DNA of 38,181 nt. It comes from DASUTB01 sp036374835. GTDB taxonomy: Bacteria > Actinomycetota > Actinomycetes > Jiangellales > Jiangellaceae. The notes under the pieces are model-generated. The model searched no databases. It was not told the origin of the DNA and saw nothing but the letters and a program-made list of their open reading frames with translations. Positions 1-7,129 of the stretch are shown one piece after another (within the stretch, counting starts at the first letter, position 1; each line of letters opens with the position of its first letter). A program made the translations under genes and the position numbers. Where the stretch lies: contig DASUTB010000084.1 of NCBI GenBank assembly GCA_036374835.1, positions 1 through 38,181 of the forward strand, read 5' to 3'.

Positions 1-277
1 TGCTCACACTCAGTCCGTGGAGTGGCCTATCAATCACACAGGGGGATCCTTGCCACGAGCCAGATCCCCGGCAAAACCAATAAAGGGGCCTTATCGCCCT
101 GTCTGAAACCCACCCTACCTCGAACACACGTTCGAGTCAAGGCGGCCGCTCCGAACGTCGAGCCCACCGTCATCAATCGTCGCGGTCGCGACTTTTCGAG
201 AATTTTGCGCTCCAAAGCGCGGATTGCCCACCTAGGGCGTTACGCGAGCCGAACGACCGCTCATCGACGCCTCTCGC
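1..277. other. gene-free left edge
   Basis: No convincing coding frame is present. Short open frames on both strands here lack codon bias and a ribosome binding site. The stretch holds a leftward SOS-type promoter (listed separately) and a weak GCGCT-CCAA-AGCGC hairpin near 207-221 that has no T-run in the direction needed to terminate the lipoprotein gene. The gene served by the promoter must begin to the left of base 1. Confidence 0.6.
112..140 (-). promoter_or_regulatory. LexA-box (SOS) promoter firing leftward
   Basis: Seen: TCGAAC-ACAC-GTTCGA at 120-135, a perfect palindrome (extended by C119/G136) that matches the mycobacterial LexA box TCGAAC-N4-GTTCGA exactly. On the minus strand a -35 TTGACT (135-140) and a -10 TAGGGT (112-117) are separated by 17 bp, and the LexA box fills the spacer. 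Bound LexA would therefore cover the promoter. The transcript would start near 105 and run out of the window, so its target (a DNA-damage gene by inference) cannot be seen. No plausible gene starts rightward from it. Confidence 0.75.
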
Positions 278-1135
278 TCAGTCGCAGCCGAGTTCGTCGG
301 CCGCTGGAAGGTAGCGCAACGTGTGCTCCGTGCCGAGTGCGGTAACTAGAAGGACATCCGGCTCGGCGTGTTCGAGCTGCAGATCTATTGCCTGGCCGGT
401 CACCACGCCACGCCACTGTTCGGGCACGTAGTCCATGTTCTCCGGGCTCGCGTCCCCTTCGTTGAGCACCCACTGGCGTCCGTCGATCGTCCGGAAGATT
501 CGGTTCAAGCCGCAGTGCGTCGTCACGTCGTAGGCGATCCTCGTCTCGCCCACCGCAAGCGCACCGTCGGCACCCAATGCCTCGAACTCGCCGGCGGCCT
601 GGTCACCAGGGTCCAGCTCCCCGGCGGCGAATCGGGTGACGCCATCGGTTACGCCTGATGGTGGCTCATCGGCATCGACCCAGATCGAGAACGCGCCTTC
701 AGGCAGATCGTCTCGGGTAATGGCGACCACGACGGTGTGCGGGTTCGCGTCGTCGGTGCACGCCTCAGAATCCTCGGCCAACGGGACGACCGGATACAGC
801 CGCTCATCAGGTTCGGAGTACTCGACACGCTCCACCGCGCCGAACGGGCACGACCCCGACTCGGCGAGCGTGAAGGCGAAGACAACCTCGTTGTCCCAAT
901 CAGCCGCACCGTCCGGAGCCAACAGTTCCAGCTCACGCGGCGACGTCAGCCGGCTGGTCGTCCAGGGCACGCCGGCGTCGATGTCCTCGGCGACGATGCG
1001 CGCTGCGATCTCACGAACCTCTCCACCGCCGGAACCTGAAGGAGTGGACGTCATGTCGTTGGACACGTCACCGCATGCCGTAACGACGACCGCAACGAAG
1101 CCCGTCGCCAGCACACCGAGACGAGTCGCACGCAT
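278..1135 (-). CDS. putative lipoprotein, unknown function
   Basis: A 285-residue protein starting at ATG 1135. The N-terminus has basic residues, a hydrophobic stretch and a lipobox V-T-A-C (Cys21), followed by a Ser/Gly-rich linker, as expected for a signal-peptidase-II lipoprotein anchored on the outer face of the membrane. The mature part has four further cysteines (in SGSCPFG, DSEACTD, TTHCGLN and the C-terminal GCD), enough for two disulfides. It is acidic and has no transmembrane segment. I do not recognise the family. It starts 52 bp downstream of the citrate synthase stop on the same strand, so it could be co-transcribed, although a GATCAC-type repeat lies in that gap. No clear Shine-Dalgarno sequence is seen. 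Confidence is high for a surface lipoprotein and low for any role. Confidence 0.8.
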   Translation of the reverse strand: MRATRLGVLATGFVAVVVTACGDVSNDMTSTPSGSGGGEVREIAARIVAEDIDAGVPWTTSRLTSPRELELLAPDGAADWDNEVVFAFTLAESGSCPFGAVERVEYSEPDERLYPVVPLAEDSEACTDDANPHTVVVAITRDDLPEGAFSIWVDADEPPSGVTDGVTRFAAGELDPGDQAAGEFEALGADGALAVGETRIAYDVTTHCGLNRIFRTIDGRQWVLNEGDASPENMDYVPEQWRGVVTGQAIDLQLEHAEPDVLLVTALGTEHTLRYLPAADELGCD

Positions 1136-1172
1136 ACCGCTTCGACGCCGCACTGATCCGCTCGGTTCCCTC

Positions 1173-1190
1173 GTGGTTCGATCACATTCA
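1173..1190. repeat. GATCAC-type repeat copy (left)
   Basis: GTGGTTCGATCACATTCA lies at the 3' end of the citrate synthase gene and supplies its TGA stop (1188-1190). The same 18-mer with one change is found at 38140-38157. The core GATCACRTTC is also shared with the repeats at 3737 and 10940. Confidence 0.55.
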
Positions 1191-2351
1191 ATCGGAGACG
1201 GCGGGGACCGGCTGAGGCGGCGCCGGACCGGTGTAGTGCGCCGCCGGCCGGATGATCTTACTGTCGGCCGCCTGCTCGATGATGTTGGCGCTCCACCCCA
1301 CGACCCGGGCGGCGGCGAACGTGGGAGTGAACATGGACCGCGGCAGCCCGCACAGCTCCATGACGACACCGGCGAACAGCTCGACGTTGGTCGCCAGTGC
1401 CCGGCCGGGTTTGAGCTCGGCCAGGATCGAGAGGGTCCGTCTCTCGACCTCGATGGCGAGATCGACCAGCTGCCGCTCGCGCGGCTTGTCAGCGAGCGCC
1501 TGGGCGATCCCGCGGAGCATCCTCGAGCGCGGGTCCTCGACACGGTAGACGGCATGCCCGAACCCCATGATTCGCTCGCCGGCGAGGACTTTGCCGCGCA
1601 CATACGGTTCGATGTTCTCGACGCTTCCGATCTCGTCAATGGCGTCGAGTGCCCGGCTGGGAGCCCCGCCATGGAGCGGGCCGGAAAGCGCACCGATCGC
1701 GCCGACCAGGCAGGCGGCGACGTCCGCCCCGGTCGAAGCGATAACCCGGCCGGTGAAGGTGGAGCTGTTGAAGCCGTGATCGATCGTCGAGATCATGTAC
1801 TGCTCGATCGCGCGCGCCCTGGCCGGCTCCGGTTCTTCGCCGGTGAGCATGTAGAGGTAGTTGGCGACGTGCGGAAGATCGTCCCTGGGCTCGACCGGCT
1901 GTTGTCCGGCGCCGAGGCGATGCAGCGCGGCCAGCAGCGTCGGCACGGCCGCACTGGCGGCGAGTGTGTCGTGTCTGCGCTCGTCTGCAGTCAGGTCATA
2001 GACGGGATCGAAGCCCGCGGACGCTCCGACGAGCGACAGCGCGGTCCGCAACCCCGCGAGCGGCCCGGACGGTGCGCACGCCTCGGCGATCGCGGGCAAG
2101 GCTGCGGACACGGCCGTCGGCAGGCGACGCAGTTCGGCCGTCCGCTCCGTGAACGACCGGCGCCGCGCCGTGTCCGGCAGCTCGCCGTAGACCATCAGGT
2201 GCCAGACGTCCTCGAACGTCCGGTTCTCGGCCAGCTCGATCGCCGAGTACTGACGGTAGTTGTAGAAGCCCTCCTGGCCGCGGACTTCGGTGAGCTCGGT
2301 GTCGGCAACGACGACCCCGGCCAGCCCTCGCGGCAACTCCGCAACTGGCAT
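1188..2351 (-). CDS. citrate synthase family protein (citrate synthase 2 / methylcitrate synthase type)
   Basis: A 387-residue protein from ATG 2351, chosen because AAGGAG lies 8 nt upstream and homologues begin near this MPVAELPRG. It condenses acetyl-CoA (or propionyl-CoA) with oxaloacetate in the cytoplasm. Family motifs are intact: GPLHGGA (His227) and GFGHAVYRVEDPR (His266). At the usual catalytic Asp position the sequence reads NVELF (Glu324); as I remember it, Glu is usual in the actinobacterial citA subgroup, so this is probably not a defect. The C-terminal YTGPAPPQPVPAVSD tail is typical. It is transcribed away from an HTH-citrate synthase fusion across 91 bp containing a palindrome that overlaps its -35 box, which suggests control by the neighbour. 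The sequence alone does not settle citrate versus 2-methylcitrate specificity. Confidence 0.9.
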   Translation of the reverse strand: MPVAELPRGLAGVVVADTELTEVRGQEGFYNYRQYSAIELAENRTFEDVWHLMVYGELPDTARRRSFTERTAELRRLPTAVSAALPAIAEACAPSGPLAGLRTALSLVGASAGFDPVYDLTADERRHDTLAASAAVPTLLAALHRLGAGQQPVEPRDDLPHVANYLYMLTGEEPEPARARAIEQYMISTIDHGFNSSTFTGRVIASTGADVAACLVGAIGALSGPLHGGAPSRALDAIDEIGSVENIEPYVRGKVLAGERIMGFGHAVYRVEDPRSRMLRGIAQALADKPRERQLVDLAIEVERRTLSILAELKPGRALATNVELFAGVVMELCGLPRSMFTPTFAAARVVGWSANIIEQAADSKIIRPAAHYTGPAPPQPVPAVSD

Positions 2352-2384
2352 TCGCAGCTCCTTCTGATAACTGATATTGACGAA

Positions 2385-2414
2385 AGCATGGAAGATTGAC
2401 CAGATGCGTGTCAA
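2385..2414 (-). promoter_or_regulatory. promoter of the leftward citrate synthase
   Basis: On the minus strand there is a consensus -35 TTGACA (2409-2414), an 18-bp spacer and a -10-like CATGCT (2385-2390), followed by an AAGGAG ribosome binding site before ATG 2351. The -35 box overlaps the left arm of the palindrome at 2411-2435, so a protein bound there should compete with RNA polymerase. Confidence 0.55.
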
Positions 2415-2435
2415 TATTGATTGAATCAATATTGG
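2411..2435. promoter_or_regulatory. palindromic operator between divergent citrate synthase genes
   Basis: A perfect inverted repeat, CAATATTGATT at 2412-2422, G2423 and AATCAATATTG at 2424-2434, sits 8 bp before the start codon of the HTH fusion and over the -35 box of the opposite gene. It can also be read as two near-identical boxes: TCAATATTGA (2411-2420, itself palindromic) and TCAATATTGG (2426-2435). A third half-site, TGATATTGA, lies at 2372-2380. The A/T-rich boxes stand out in a very GC-rich neighbourhood. By inference this is the binding site of the fusion protein's HTH domain, giving autoregulation and control of the citrate synthase. Confidence 0.65.
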
Positions 2436-2442
2436 GGGTTAG

Positions 2443-3678
2443 ATGGAGCGCGAACTGAGCACCCAAGAGGTCGCGGACCGGCTCGGTGTCAAGCCCGAGA
2501 CGGTCTACGCCTACGTCAGCCGCGGGCTGTTGACCAGCAGACGCTCCGGCACCGGCAGGGGCAGTGTGTTCGACGCCAAGGAGGTCGAGGCGGTCGCACG
2601 CAAGCGGCGGCCGGTTTCCGGCAGCCCGAACGGCGTCGCCGGCATTACCGTGCGTACCGCGATCACGCTGATCGAATCCGACCGGTACTACTACCGCGGG
2701 GTCGACGCGGTGACGCTCGCCCGGCGGTACCGGTTCGAGGACGTGGCGGGCTGGCTCTGGACTGGCATGCTGACCGAAGGCGTTGATTTCGCGCCCGCAC
2801 AGGCCGCACTGACCGCCGCGCGCAACGCCGTCACGGCGCTGCCCGCGGGCCGCGGCCTGCTCGACGTGTTGCGCGTCGCCACCGTCGCGGCCGCTGTGGC
2901 CGATCCGCTGCGGTTCGATCTCACGACCGAGACGGTCCACGCAAGTGCCCGCAGCTTGATCGGGACGTTGGTCGCCGCCATCCCTGTGCAAGGTCCGGCG
3001 GACGGCACGTCGCCACCGGACGACGCAGCAGTCGCGGCGAACCTGGGGTATCGACTGGCTCCCGGTCAGCCGGACCCGGCGATGTCGCGGTGCCTTGACG
3101 CCGCCCTCGTGCTGCTTATCGACCACGATCTGGCGGCTTCGACATTCGCCGCGCGGGTCGCCGCGTCCGCCCGAGCCAATCCCTACGCGGTGGTGTCGGC
3201 CGCGCTCGGCGCCCTCGAGGGTCCGTTGCACGGAGCGGCGAGCAGCGGCGCCCATCGCATGCTCGCTGAAGCACTCGATCAGGGAAGCGCCGCTACCGTA
3301 GTTGCCGAGCACCTACGCGAAGGGCGCCGGATTCCCGGCCTGGGCCATCGGCTCTATCCGCGCGAAGATCCGCGGGCCGAACTGCTGCTGGAGATAGTGG
3401 CCGGTTGGCCGGCGGCCGAAGCTGCGACCCGCATGGCCCGCGAGATCGCCGCGACCGCTGCGGCGCGCGCGCCGTTGTATCCGAACATCGACATGGCGCT
3501 GGCGGTGCTGTCCGTCTCGGCCGGCATGCCGCCGGACGCCGGCGAGTGCATCTTCGCGATCGCCCGGACGGTCGGCTGGATCGCGCACGCGCTGGAGGAG
3601 TACGACGAGCGTCCACTCCGGATGCGCCCGAGCGGCCAGTACACCGGCCCGAAGCCACCCCAGCCGATCCCCGGCTAG
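2443..3678 (+). CDS. helix-turn-helix domain fused to citrate synthase
   Basis: A 411-residue protein from ATG 2443, with GGGGG just upstream. Residues about 5-55 form a MerR/excisionase-like helix-turn-helix (LSTQEVADRLGVKPETVYAY, then RRSGTGRGSVFDAKEVEA). The remaining 350 or so residues are a full citrate synthase domain that keeps the catalytic triad positions: His263 in GPLHGA, His302 in GLGHRLYPREDPR and Asp350 in PNIDMA. The C-terminus is YTGPKPPQPIPG. The gene is divergent from a stand-alone citrate synthase, with a perfect palindrome between them. By inference it is a transcription factor that senses oxaloacetate, an acyl-CoA or citrate through an enzyme fold, or a bifunctional enzyme/regulator. 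The architecture occurs in other actinobacteria as far as I recall, but I know of no experimental study of it. It ends at a hairpin convergent with argH. Confidence 0.88.
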   Translation: MERELSTQEVADRLGVKPETVYAYVSRGLLTSRRSGTGRGSVFDAKEVEAVARKRRPVSGSPNGVAGITVRTAITLIESDRYYYRGVDAVTLARRYRFEDVAGWLWTGMLTEGVDFAPAQAALTAARNAVTALPAGRGLLDVLRVATVAAAVADPLRFDLTTETVHASARSLIGTLVAAIPVQGPADGTSPPDDAAVAANLGYRLAPGQPDPAMSRCLDAALVLLIDHDLAASTFAARVAASARANPYAVVSAALGALEGPLHGAASSGAHRMLAEALDQGSAATVVAEHLREGRRIPGLGHRLYPREDPRAELLLEIVAGWPAAEAATRMAREIAATAAARAPLYPNIDMALAVLSVSAGMPPDAGECIFAIARTVGWIAHALEEYDERPLRMRPSGQYTGPKPPQPIPG

Positions 3679-3695
3679 GCCACTAGGTGCCACGC

Positions 3696-3757
3696 ATCTT
3701 CACCAGGGCTGCATGCCTGGTGAAGATACGTGAATCCTGCCGAACGTGATCACTCGA
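3696..3757. repeat. hairpin plus GATCAC repeat at convergent junction (element A)
   Basis: ATCTTCACCAGG (3696-3707) and CCTGGTGAAGAT (3716-3727) are perfect 12-bp arms around an 8-nt loop. The stem extends by four more pairs beyond one mismatch. It is followed by CTGCCGAACGTGATCA (3737-3752), which recurs inside argJ, and the unit ends 1 bp before the argH stop codon. It is positioned to terminate both the rightward fusion gene and the leftward arg transcript, though neither side has a U-run. Confidence 0.65.
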
Positions 3758-3758
3758 A

Positions 3759-5174
3759 CTACGACAGCCAGGTCCGGGCCGCGGCGGACGCTGAGCGCGC
3801 GGCGGCGAGTTGCTCGCGGACGCGGTCGGGCGCCGTTCCGCCGACGGCGTCCCGCGCCGCCAGCGCACCCTCGACGGAAAGCACACTCCGGACAGCGGGC
3901 GTGAGGTGCGGCGAGATCGCGGCCAACTCGGCATCTGACAGATCGGCCAGGTCGGACCCGTTCACCTCGCACCGCCGCACGTACGCCCCGGTGATCTCGT
4001 GCGCCTCGCGGAACGGCACTCCTTGCCGGACGAGCCACTCCGCGACGTCGGTGGCCAGCGAGAAACCCTCCGGAGCCAGTGCCTCCAGGCGGTCCCGATC
4101 GAACCTCAACGTGGAAACCAGTCCGATGAACGCAGGCAGCAGTACGGTCAGCGTGTCGATCGAGTCGAACAGCGGCTCCTTGTCTTCCTGCAGGTCCCGG
4201 TTGTAGGCCAGCGGCAGTGCTTTGAGTGTCGTCAGCAGCCCGGTCAGGTTGCCGACGAGCCGGCCCGCTTTCCCGCGTGCCAGTTCGGCGACGTCCGGGT
4301 TCTTCTTCTGCGGCATGATCGACGAGCCGGTGGCCCAGGCGTCGTCCAACTCGACGAACCCGAACTCCCGGGTCGCCCAGATGATGATCTCCTCGGCGAG
4401 CCGGGAGACGTCCACGCCGATCATCGCGAAGACGAATGCGGCCTCGGCGGCGAAGTCGCGGGACGCCGTCCCGTCGATCGAGTTCTGCACCGGGGACGAG
4501 AACCCCAGATCGGCCGCGACTCCCCCTGGGTCAAGTCCCAGCGACGAACCGGCCAGCGCCCCGGAACCATAGGGGGACGCGTCCACCCGCGCGCTCCAAT
4601 CCCGCAGCCGCTCGATGTCGCGCAGCAGTGGCCAGGCGTGGGCCAGTAGATGGTGCGACAGCAGCACCGGCTGCGCGTGCTGCAGGTGCGTCCGGCCCGG
4701 CATGGCGACACCGAGGTTCGCCTCGGCCTGCTCGATCAATGCGTCGACCAGATCAAGGACCCGCGAAGCGATCTCACCCGATGCGTCACGCAGATACATC
4801 CGCAGCTGAGTCGCGATCTGATCGTTGCGCGAGCGTCCGGCGCGGAGCTTGCCGCCCAATTCCTTACCGGCTCGGTCGAGCAACCCCCGCTCGAGCGCGG
4901 TGTGCACGTCCTCGTCGTCCAGGGTCGGAGTGAACCGGCCCGAGGCGACGTCCGCGGCCAGTTCCTCCAGCCCGGCCAGCATCGTCGCCAGTTCGTCGTC
5001 GGTGAGCAGACCCGCCCGGTGCAGCGCTGCGGCATGAGCCTTCGATCCGGCGATGTCGTACGGCGCGAGCCGCCAATCGAAGTGCGTCGATCGGGACAGG
5101 TCGGCCAGCGCATCGGCCGGTCCCGAACCGAACCGGCCGCCCCACAGAGCACCGGCCGCGGTGTTGTCGCCCAC
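3759..5174 (-). CDS. argH: argininosuccinate lyase
   Basis: A 471-residue cytoplasmic enzyme that splits argininosuccinate into arginine and fumarate, the last step of arginine synthesis. The fumarase/aspartase superfamily signature GSSIMPQKKNPD is present, as are the N-terminal LWGGRF and SRSTHFDWRLAPYDI blocks and SRNDQIATQLRM. The length is normal for the family. The start is GTG 5174, and its G is the last base of the argG TAG stop (TAGTG, 1-nt overlap), so translation is coupled and it is the last gene of argFRGH. Only a weak G-rich stretch could act as Shine-Dalgarno sequence. Its stop codon abuts the GATCAC repeat at 3696-3757. Confidence 0.97.
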   Translation of the reverse strand: MGDNTAAGALWGGRFGSGPADALADLSRSTHFDWRLAPYDIAGSKAHAAALHRAGLLTDDELATMLAGLEELAADVASGRFTPTLDDEDVHTALERGLLDRAGKELGGKLRAGRSRNDQIATQLRMYLRDASGEIASRVLDLVDALIEQAEANLGVAMPGRTHLQHAQPVLLSHHLLAHAWPLLRDIERLRDWSARVDASPYGSGALAGSSLGLDPGGVAADLGFSSPVQNSIDGTASRDFAAEAAFVFAMIGVDVSRLAEEIIIWATREFGFVELDDAWATGSSIMPQKKNPDVAELARGKAGRLVGNLTGLLTTLKALPLAYNRDLQEDKEPLFDSIDTLTVLLPAFIGLVSTLRFDRDRLEALAPEGFSLATDVAEWLVRQGVPFREAHEITGAYVRRCEVNGSDLADLSDAELAAISPHLTPAVRSVLSVEGALAARDAVGGTAPDRVREQLAAARSASAAARTWLS

Positions 5175-6601
5175 TAGTCCGTCCCCGACTCCATCGCCGC
5201 ATCGGAAAGCGCCGCATCGTCGTCCCCGAACAGGGCGGGGTTCCGAGCGATCTTCTCCGCACCGCCGGCGGCGGGCAGGTCGAGCTCACCGAACAGCACG
5301 CTGTGTCCGAGCAGGATCTCCGTCTGAGCGCCGTACTGCTCAAGCTTGGCGCGCGAGTCGGCGATGTCGAGGTTGCGCATGGTCAGCTGGCCGATGCGGT
5401 CGACCGGACCGAACGCGGCGTTCTCGGTGCGTTCCATGGAGAGCTTTTCCGGGTGATACGAGAAGGCCGGACCGTCCGTCCGCACGATCGTGTAGTCGTC
5501 ACCGCGCCGCAGCCGCAGTGTGACCTCTCCGGTGACGAGCGAGGCCACCCAGCGCTGAATCGACTCTCGGAGCATGAAGGCCTGCGGATCGAACCACCGG
5601 CCCTCGTACAGGAGTCGGCCGAGCTTGCGGCCCTCGAGGTAGTAGTTCGCAAGTGTGTCCTCGTTGTGGATCGCGTTGAGCAACCGTTCGTAGCCGATCC
5701 AGAGCAGCGCCATGCCAGGGGCTTCGTAGATGCCGCGGGACTTTGCCTCGATGACCCGGTTCTCGATCTGGTCGGACATACCGAGGCCGTGCCGGCCGCC
5801 GATGGTGTTGGCCTGGTGCACGAGCGCGACCGGGTCGTCGTACCGCTCGCCGTTGATGGCCACCGGCCGGCCCTGCTCGAATGCGATCGTGACGTCCTCG
5901 GCCGAGATCTCGACCGCCGGATCCCAGAACTTCACTCCCATGATCGGCTCGACGGTCTCGAGCGAGACGTCCAGATGCTCGAGCGTCTTGGCCTCGTGCG
6001 TCGCTCCCCAGATGTTGGCGTCGGTGGAGTACGCCTTCTCCTTCGTATCCCGGTACGGCAGGCCACGCTCGGCCAGCCACTGGCTCAGCTCCGCACGCCC
6101 GCCGAGCTCGTTGACGAAGTCCGCGTCCAGCCACGGCTTGTACACCCGCAGCGCCGGGTTGGCCATCAGCCCGTAGCGGTAGAAGCGTTCGATGTCGTTG
6201 CCTTTGAACGTCGAGCCGTCACCCCAGATGTCGACGTCGTCCTCCCGCATCGCCCGTACGAGCATCGTGCCGGTCACCGCGCGGCCGAGCGGAGTGGTGT
6301 TGAAGTAGGCGCGGCCGCCGGAGCGGATGTGGAACGCACCGCACGCCAGCGCCGCGAAGCCCTCCTCCACGAGCTCGCGGCGGCAGTCGAGGGCGCGCGC
6401 GATCGTCGCGCCGTACCGGATCGCGCGATCGGGGACGCCGGCGATGTCGTTCTCGTCGTACTGGCCGATGTTGGCGGTGTACGCGCAGGGGAACGCACCC
6501 ATCTCGCGCATCCACGCCACGGCGACCGAGGTGTCGAGCCCGCCGGAGAACGCGATACCGACGCGCTCGCCTTTCGGCAGAACGGTCAGGACCTTGCTCA
6601 T
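5174..6601 (-). CDS. argG: argininosuccinate synthase, long (E. coli-like) form
   Basis: A 475-residue ATP-dependent ligase joining citrulline and aspartate. The PP-loop AFSGGLDTS sits at residues about 17-25. The blocks YFNTTPLGRAVTGTML, IWGDGSTFKGNDIERFYRYG and GGRHGLGMSDQIENR match the long type of ArgG found in E. coli (about 447 residues) rather than the roughly 400-residue form with an N-terminal LAYSGGLDTS that most actinobacteria use in this cluster. The start at ATG 6601 is preceded by GGGAGG at a good distance, and argR ends only 6 nt upstream. The gene is embedded in argFRGH with overlaps consistent with one operon. Confidence 0.96.
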   Translation of the reverse strand: MSKVLTVLPKGERVGIAFSGGLDTSVAVAWMREMGAFPCAYTANIGQYDENDIAGVPDRAIRYGATIARALDCRRELVEEGFAALACGAFHIRSGGRAYFNTTPLGRAVTGTMLVRAMREDDVDIWGDGSTFKGNDIERFYRYGLMANPALRVYKPWLDADFVNELGGRAELSQWLAERGLPYRDTKEKAYSTDANIWGATHEAKTLEHLDVSLETVEPIMGVKFWDPAVEISAEDVTIAFEQGRPVAINGERYDDPVALVHQANTIGGRHGLGMSDQIENRVIEAKSRGIYEAPGMALLWIGYERLLNAIHNEDTLANYYLEGRKLGRLLYEGRWFDPQAFMLRESIQRWVASLVTGEVTLRLRRGDDYTIVRTDGPAFSYHPEKLSMERTENAAFGPVDRIGQLTMRNLDIADSRAKLEQYGAQTEILLGHSVLFGELDLPAAGGAEKIARNPALFGDDDAALSDAAMESGTD

Positions 6602-6607
6602 GGTGTG

Positions 6608-7129
6608 CTACCTCCCGTCGACCTGCGGCGCTTCGGCATGGCCGACCAATGAAAGAAACCAGGCCGCCACGGCATCGCCGCCGTCCGGCTCGGTCGTGAT
6701 GACGAGTACCGTGTCGTCACCGGCGATGGTGCCGAGGATGTTCGCGCGGTCCGTGTAGTCGATGGCCGACGCCAGGTACTGCGCGGCGCCGGGCGGCGTG
6801 CGGAGCACGACCAGGTTCGCCGACGCCCGAGCCGAGACGAGGGTTTCCTCGCAGACCCGGGTCAGCCGCGCGTCCAGCGTCGCCTGCTCACCGGCTCGTG
6901 GTGTGCGGTCACCGCCCTCGCCGGGCAGCGCGTACACGAGTGCACCGTTGCCGTCGCGTACCTTGACCGCTCCGAGTTCGTCCAGGTCACGAGAGAGCGT
7001 GCCCTGGGTGACGGCGATCCCCTCGGCGGCCAGCCGATCGGCGAGCTCGGACTGCGACCGGATCGGCGACTGCAGGAGAATCTTGCGGATCTGGCCGTGG
7101 CGGGCGGTCCGCGTCGTCGGGGTGATCAC
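6608..7129 (-). CDS. argR: arginine repressor ArgR
   Basis: A 173-residue regulator. The N-terminal winged helix carries RSQSELADRLAAEGIAVTQGTLSRDLDELGAVKV (residues about 28-61). The C-terminal hexamerisation and arginine-binding domain has LVVLRTPPGAAQYLASAID and GTIAGDDT, whose Asp pair binds the co-repressor arginine. GTG 7129 is chosen because GTGA forms a 4-nt overlap with the argF stop and the protein length then fits the family; the frame stays open further upstream inside argF but without homology. It should repress both arg promoters in this window (8069-8103 and 12535-12569) when arginine is plentiful, including its own operon. Confidence 0.96.
   Translation of the reverse strand: MITPTTRTARHGQIRKILLQSPIRSQSELADRLAAEGIAVTQGTLSRDLDELGAVKVRDGNGALVYALPGEGGDRTPRAGEQATLDARLTRVCEETLVSARASANLVVLRTPPGAAQYLASAIDYTDRANILGTIAGDDTVLVITTEPDGGDAVAAWFLSLVGHAEAPQVDGR

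Noticed and set aside
179..202. Hairpin GTCGC-GGTC-GCGAC followed by TTTT as a rightward terminator
   Set aside because: No rightward gene precedes it and the stem is only 5 bp.
22..345. Possible 107-residue gene at the left edge
   Set aside because: Arg-rich composition, no ribosome binding site, and it would run through the LexA promoter region and into the 3' end of the lipoprotein gene.
1324..1382. Loss of the catalytic Asp in the stand-alone citrate synthase (Glu324)
   Set aside because: As I recall, Glu at this position is common in the actinobacterial citA subgroup, so it is not evidence of inactivity.
636..2399. Long rightward open frame opposite the lipoprotein and citrate synthase genes
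   Set aside because: It is a mirror frame of high-GC genes on the other strand. The translation is rich in Arg, Gly and His and has no family resemblance.
5303..6652. 449-codon rightward frame antisense to argG
   Set aside because: It follows the argG codon pattern in reverse and has no ribosome binding site or domain. argG on the other strand is unmistakable.
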